DNA of 64,000 nt from Icerya purchasi (taxonomy: Eukaryota > Arthropoda > Insecta > Hemiptera > Monophlebidae), in NCBI GenBank assembly GCA_039619475.1, contig CM077116.1, positions 168,843,363 to 168,907,362 on the forward strand. The letters are read 5' to 3'. This document shows positions 60,224 through 64,000 of the stretch, piece by piece. The position numbers and the translations under genes are program-made. The notes below the pieces were generated by a model that did no database searches, had not been told where the DNA came from, and saw only the letters and a program-made list of their open reading frames with translations. Within the stretch, counting starts at the first letter, position 1. Every line of letters starts with the position of its first letter.

Positions 60224-62098
60224 ACCCCGGGGGGATACTCGTACATCTGAGTCCAGAGCTTCAAGCGTAATGGTGCACGTCCGAACGACCAACAGATAAA
60301 CAGGTTAGCTGCGATTTATCAATAAACAGTTGTGAACCAAGAGCGATTCTTTTAGCCTTTGAGAAATCGTGCCGCCTTATGCAAACCGATCATCTCCGCT
60401 TGCCTTGATACTGGAAAATTTGCTAAGACGGTAACAGCAGAACGATTGATGTTTTCACTCCAACTTCTGTGTTCCTTTCATAGCCTGCTGTATCTCCATA
60501 ACTTAGGTCTATGTAAATGTTCCTTTTTTCTCTCCAATATCCTTAATTTTTATCTTTTTTTTTTTTAAACTATTTTTCTTTTATCCATATCTCTCCTTTC
60601 GAAAACTATTTCTTCTTTTAATTTTCTAAACTTTTACTTGTGAAAGTGCAACAAATAAAAAATAGATGCTACTTTAACCGGTTCGTCAGGCAGTGGGCGA
60701 TCGCCTGTGGAAACGCAGAACGCCTTGAATTCTCGTGTGCCGAAAAGGCATTATATTCTAGACCGGAGAGAACATATTTATTTTTGCGTTTAAATGAAAA
60801 AGTTAGGCAAATAAATAATAAATTCGACAAAACGTGGAATTTTGGTGCATGGAATATAAGAACGTTGCTAGAAAAAACGGATCTGCTACTTACAATTAGA
60901 GGAACGGCAACTGTACTACACGAGCTGAGATAGTACTAAATAGATCTGGCAGCCTTAAGTGAAAACAGACTGGCCGAGGAAGGTAAACTAACGACCGAAT
61001 ATACGCTACACGGAAAGAATCTGTACAAGGTGGAAAACGAGAAACAGGTGTAGGAATCACTGTAAACTCGGGGGAAAAGAACAAAAAAAAAAACAAAAAA
61101 AAACGGATTATATTATAGAAGAACTTATTGGCAAAAATGACCGTATTATGTACACGATATTGCGTTTTCAAAAAACAGTCATGAAATTACCATCGTCAGG
61201 TACATACGCTCCAACAACACTGAATAGCGTCGATGAGAAAAAAGAACATTTTTATTAAGATTTACATTGAAAGATAACCTAATTATATTCGAATGCAAGA
61301 GGAGCCGGTAAAATGCAAATCTCTATCAAAAAACGTAATAGGCAGCATGGGGAATTGGCGAGAATGAAATGGAGGAAAAAAGTCGGATGGATCAAATGGT
61401 GAATAGGGCCGGCCGCCGATTTAATAAATACACTGCGAAATTATCGATAAAATAACAGTTAGAAAATAACGCGGGCAACTAGCAAAAATGCTACTGAAAT
61501 AGCACGATAACTCGTAATAATAACAAAAGAATACGAGTCAATTATTCGTTAATCCTTGTTTACAATGTCACTAGAAACGGGCGATACATATACAGCGGGA
61601 AATGGCAAATTCTATCTCGTGGAGACACGTTCTCAATTAGTATATGCATACGTATACGTGATAATGATAAAGGAGAAAATAGAGAAAAAAATGATAAAAC
61701 CCTATGATAATGTTAAAAATCGGATGATATTCTTATCTGTATCGATAGTGCTGGACGAGGAAGATGAATATATAATTTATTCGGGGAAAAGCGCGACCAA
61801 AGTGAAAATGCAACAAAAATAAATCGATACACCGTTGACGGGTCTTTGTAAATTATATTACACAGTTCACTATCACGGTTTCGAAAAAAAGAATTGATAC
61901 AGGACGAACCGATTTCAAATGGCGCGGATTTTATTATTTAAAGCAACATGGTAAAACGACAGTTGAAAAGCAAATTATTTTTTACGTAAACACTTACTTG
62001 AACTGGTATGTTGGTAATTAAAAAGGCGATGTAAAATGTCGATAGATTGTACCAGTTATTAAACTCTTCTTTCCTGAGCGTATTCAGCTCTGCCGGAA
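56161..62098 (-). CDS. ABCG-family half-transporter, C-terminal membrane domain, 3 exons in window
   Basis: ABCG half-transporters dimerise in the membrane and export lipids, sterols or pigment precursors. The - strand join is 62098-61998, 58999-58844 and 56514-56161, giving about 203 codons with GT-AG introns and compatible phases. The protein reads EEFNNWYNLSTFYIAFLITN, a REHxxxWY-type membrane entry, then further helices, RYGFEG, a loop with CPTHLQYCHYKFP, a last helix and the end LKKRLKVIGK with TGA at 56163-56161. This loop and ending resemble the ABCG1/ABCG4 branch in insects. The ATP-binding domain (Walker A, signature, Walker B) and first helices are encoded beyond 64000. The exact paralogue cannot be named. 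It converges with CRTC about 30 kb away. Confidence 0.92.
56515..58843 (-). other. ABCG intron
   Basis: Contains a TA run near 56678, T-tracts, and an AAT repeat at 57921-57952. The segment 57240-57720 is less AT-rich but holds no recognised motif. Confidence 0.6.
57921..57952. repeat. (AAT)n microsatellite
   Basis: About ten AAT units in the ABCG intron. Confidence 0.95.
58844..58999 (-). CDS. ABCG exon y (central transmembrane helices)
   Basis: Acceptor TTTTTTAG ends at 59000 and donor GTAAAT starts at 58843. The 52 codons in phase 0 read MMFCFIYAAVSYYLSSQIPI, then MSRFVMFVIVCQLITLTSEG and FGLILGTCFSPV. It forms two hydrophobic helices and a SxGLxLG-type segment. Its last codon joins NGVFIGA of the next exon, giving the family's usual S-P-V-x-G-x-F order. 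Confidence 0.92.
60199..60223. repeat. (TA)n microsatellite
   Basis: TG/TA run, followed by a GC-rich ccccgggggg block at 60225-60234. Confidence 0.95.
60640..61230 (+). pseudogene. LINE endonuclease (EEP) fragment
   Basis: The + strand reads WNFGAWNIRTLLEK at 60837-60878, TATVLHELR, then after stops IDLAALSENRLAEEGKLT and EYTLHGKNLYK. This matches the N-terminal strand (AWNVRTL) and the ALSETRLAEEG block of LINE apurinic-like endonucleases; the catalytic Glu position holds E in SEN. It sits antisense within an ABCG intron. It cannot be the 5' part of the tail at 54.5 kb, because the order is reversed. Confidence 0.72.
61998..62098 (-). CDS. ABCG exon x (membrane entry segment)
   Basis: On the - strand the acceptor TTCTATAATTGTAG ends at 62099 and the donor GTAAGT begins at 61997. 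Two bases complete a split codon, followed by PAELNTLRKEEFNNWYNLS and TFYIAFLITNIPVQ. The WY.L...Y and P.Q spacing is diagnostic of ABCG membrane domains. Confidence 0.92.
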
Positions 62099-64000
62099 CT
62101 ACAATTATAGAAAAACGCTATATCAATAAAAGGGACATCATTATTTTTAATAACAATTTAACTTACAGTAATGCATTTTTCTTTTTTACGAGATTTTACA
62201 CAATCATTTGTCTCAAATTTTCAGCACAAGTCCCGTATGGAAAAGAGATTCCTCTACTCTGCAAAAAAACAGTAACAAGAAACTCCTACAATTCGCCAAG
62301 GTATTTATTCGCTTCGAAGTCCGGAAGTTTGCGTATTACAAAATAAAAATTACAGTTCCCGGCCTTAGTATTATTCGTATCCCTCGATATTGTGGTAACA
62401 GTAATAATATAGCGGTCAAATAACCAGGAACACAATCCACGATTCGTAGACTATTTCTATTTGGCTATTTATTCGTCTACAATTGCTTCCGTAAGCCGGG
62501 TGAATTACTTTTATCAATGGTAAAATTTCAATATTTTCAATTTAAATGATGGTCTAAAAAATTTTTAGCGACAAAACAAAAAAAAAAAAAAAAAACAAAC
62601 AAAAAAAAGCACAATTTTATAAATTGTAGAGAAATAATGTGACTCTTTACGATGCTAGCGACTGAAGTATATAAATTTTTAGAAAGTTGTTTCAAATGCT
62701 ACCGAGGAGAATACTAAACCTGTTCAGGTTACTTTCGCTAAAGTTTCGCAGGTCTACGACAATAAAAACCGTAAATTATGACGGCGCAATGTATTAAAAG
62801 ATTACACGGCAATTTAAAATATCGTCAGAGTGAAAATGTTTCTTCGAAATGTTTATTAATTTATTTGTTATTTGTTACAAATGGAGTTGGTGTAAAAAAT
62901 GAAAAATCACTTAGAAATCGGATAATTCGATAGGGGGGTTGTTAAGAGTTCAATCAGATGAGAAACGGAGCGTGTCAAACTTCTACTTTCTCGCTTTTTA
63001 TTACAATTTCAGTTTATGCTGAGCAATCATGGATGAGGTCGACATGTAGTGATGAACCATACTCGACCTTTTCGCCGGAAAAATAAAAAGGAAAACGATA
63101 CGACTGCATTTCACTTTTTGATTAAAACCCGGTCAATTTTAAAGTTGCCCCGAATTCAATGTTTGACGATAATGGCCGTTCAAACGATGAACGATAATTC
63201 AGCAGTTCCAGTTTTAACGAAAGCTGCAACGATGGCCCCATTTCGGAAAGCGCTATTTTCTAACAAAAGTACGCCATTTTATATCTACCGCTATAAATTT
63301 ACGTGTAGTACGCAAACTTGGCGAAATTTGATTAAAAAGTGAACAGCGAACCAAAAATGGATGTGGTAGAATTGATTCGCATTTGGTCGAATTGGTTCCT
63401 GAATTAAATCAGTTTTCAATTTAAAAAGGTCGAATTGGTTCCCATTGTTTCTAGTAAATGATTGATGAATGTTTATGTACTTTATTAAAACGTGATATTT
63501 AACTAAAAAGAAATATATTTTCGATAGTAGTGGTGAATTTCGCATAAGAAATAACGTTAAGTTTAATTTACCCCTGATTGCATTTGACTTTTTTTTTTTT
63601 TTGAACATATAGACATGAAATTTGAGCTGTATGGACATTCATTCATTGGTAAAGTATTATAAAACTACATTAAGTGCTAAATGTAGTTTACAATTATTCA
63701 TTTTCCATTTACATTTCAGATTTTTTTAATAATACACAAATTGAAGACAGCTTGCAACATAAATGTGCGAATCGCTTGCAAAGAAACGAGAGAAAAGTGT
63801 TTTAAATATATCCACAAGACTTTTTCAATTTGCTTAATTTTTTTAACAATGTAATGAATAATAAAAGAAAACACAATAAATAATAGCAGTAACAATTAGA
63901 AACTCTAGCTGAGAAGCCGCAAGGTACAGCGCAGTTAAAGTAATAATAATAATAATAATAACAATAAAAAACTTCAATAACATAGAACGGAAACCAATTC
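62099..64000 (-). other. upstream ABCG intron (partial)
   Basis: No ABCG exon ending in phase 1 was found here, so the preceding exon should lie beyond the window. The sequence is AT-rich with poly(A/T) tracts and an AAT repeat at 63941-63966. Confidence 0.55.
63941..63966. repeat. (AAT)n microsatellite
   Basis: AAT units at the end of the window. Confidence 0.9.

Larger units (their letters stand above)
59000..61997 (-). other. ABCG intron with LINE fragment
   Basis: AT-rich DNA with a TA run at 60199-60223 and the LINE endonuclease fragment at 60640-61230. The 88-residue frame at 61556-61822 has no recognised motif. Confidence 0.65.

Overview
The window looks like a piece of a large, AT-rich insect nuclear genome. 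Genes are split into short exons with GT-AG introns of up to about 9 kb, and the introns and intergenic DNA are full of decayed transposons (mariner/Tc1-like elements, Jockey-type and RNase H-bearing LINEs, a Helitron-type fragment, tRNA-derived SINEs) and TA or ATT microsatellites. A hemipteran is my guess, but nothing here proves the order.

Two host genes are supported, and they converge. On the + strand, nine exons between 1178 and 25873 encode the middle and C-terminal part of a CREB-regulated transcription coactivator (CRTC/TORC), ending in the conserved C-terminal transactivation domain. The exons for the N-terminal CREB-binding domain lie upstream of the window. All nine exons join in frame without a stop. 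On the - strand, three exons between 62098 and 56161 encode the C-terminal half of the membrane domain of an ABCG half-transporter. Its ATP-binding domain and first membrane helices lie beyond position 64000.

Layout. 1-1177: CRTC intron with a mariner transposase tail. 1178-25873: CRTC exons; the introns carry SINE copies, an internally deleted mariner with a SINE nested in it, a probable second mariner relic, and two LINE fragments. 25874-about 31100: probable 3' UTR and flank, with few transposons and several trinucleotide repeats. 31100-56160: intergenic transposon graveyard with a Tc1/DDE transposase relic (34.4-35.3 kb), a second mariner (40.6-41.3 kb), RNase H LINE copies (41.7-42.7 and 53.0-54.0 kb), a nearly full-length Jockey-like LINE (43.9-48.2 kb), a Helitron-type Rep N-terminal fragment (49.7-51.0 kb), another Jockey RT fragment (52.05-52.92 kb), a LINE ORF2 tail (54.5-54.7 kb) and a hammerhead-ribozyme-like motif (54.95 kb). 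56161-64000: ABCG exons and introns, with a LINE endonuclease fragment in the middle intron.

The two genes show no sign of working together. CRTC is a nuclear coactivator for CREB in cAMP and nutrient signalling; the ABCG protein is a membrane lipid/sterol-type exporter. The least expected items are the SINE family with at least three recognisable copies, the hammerhead-like motif, and an in-frame 51-base candidate cassette exon in the CRTC gene.
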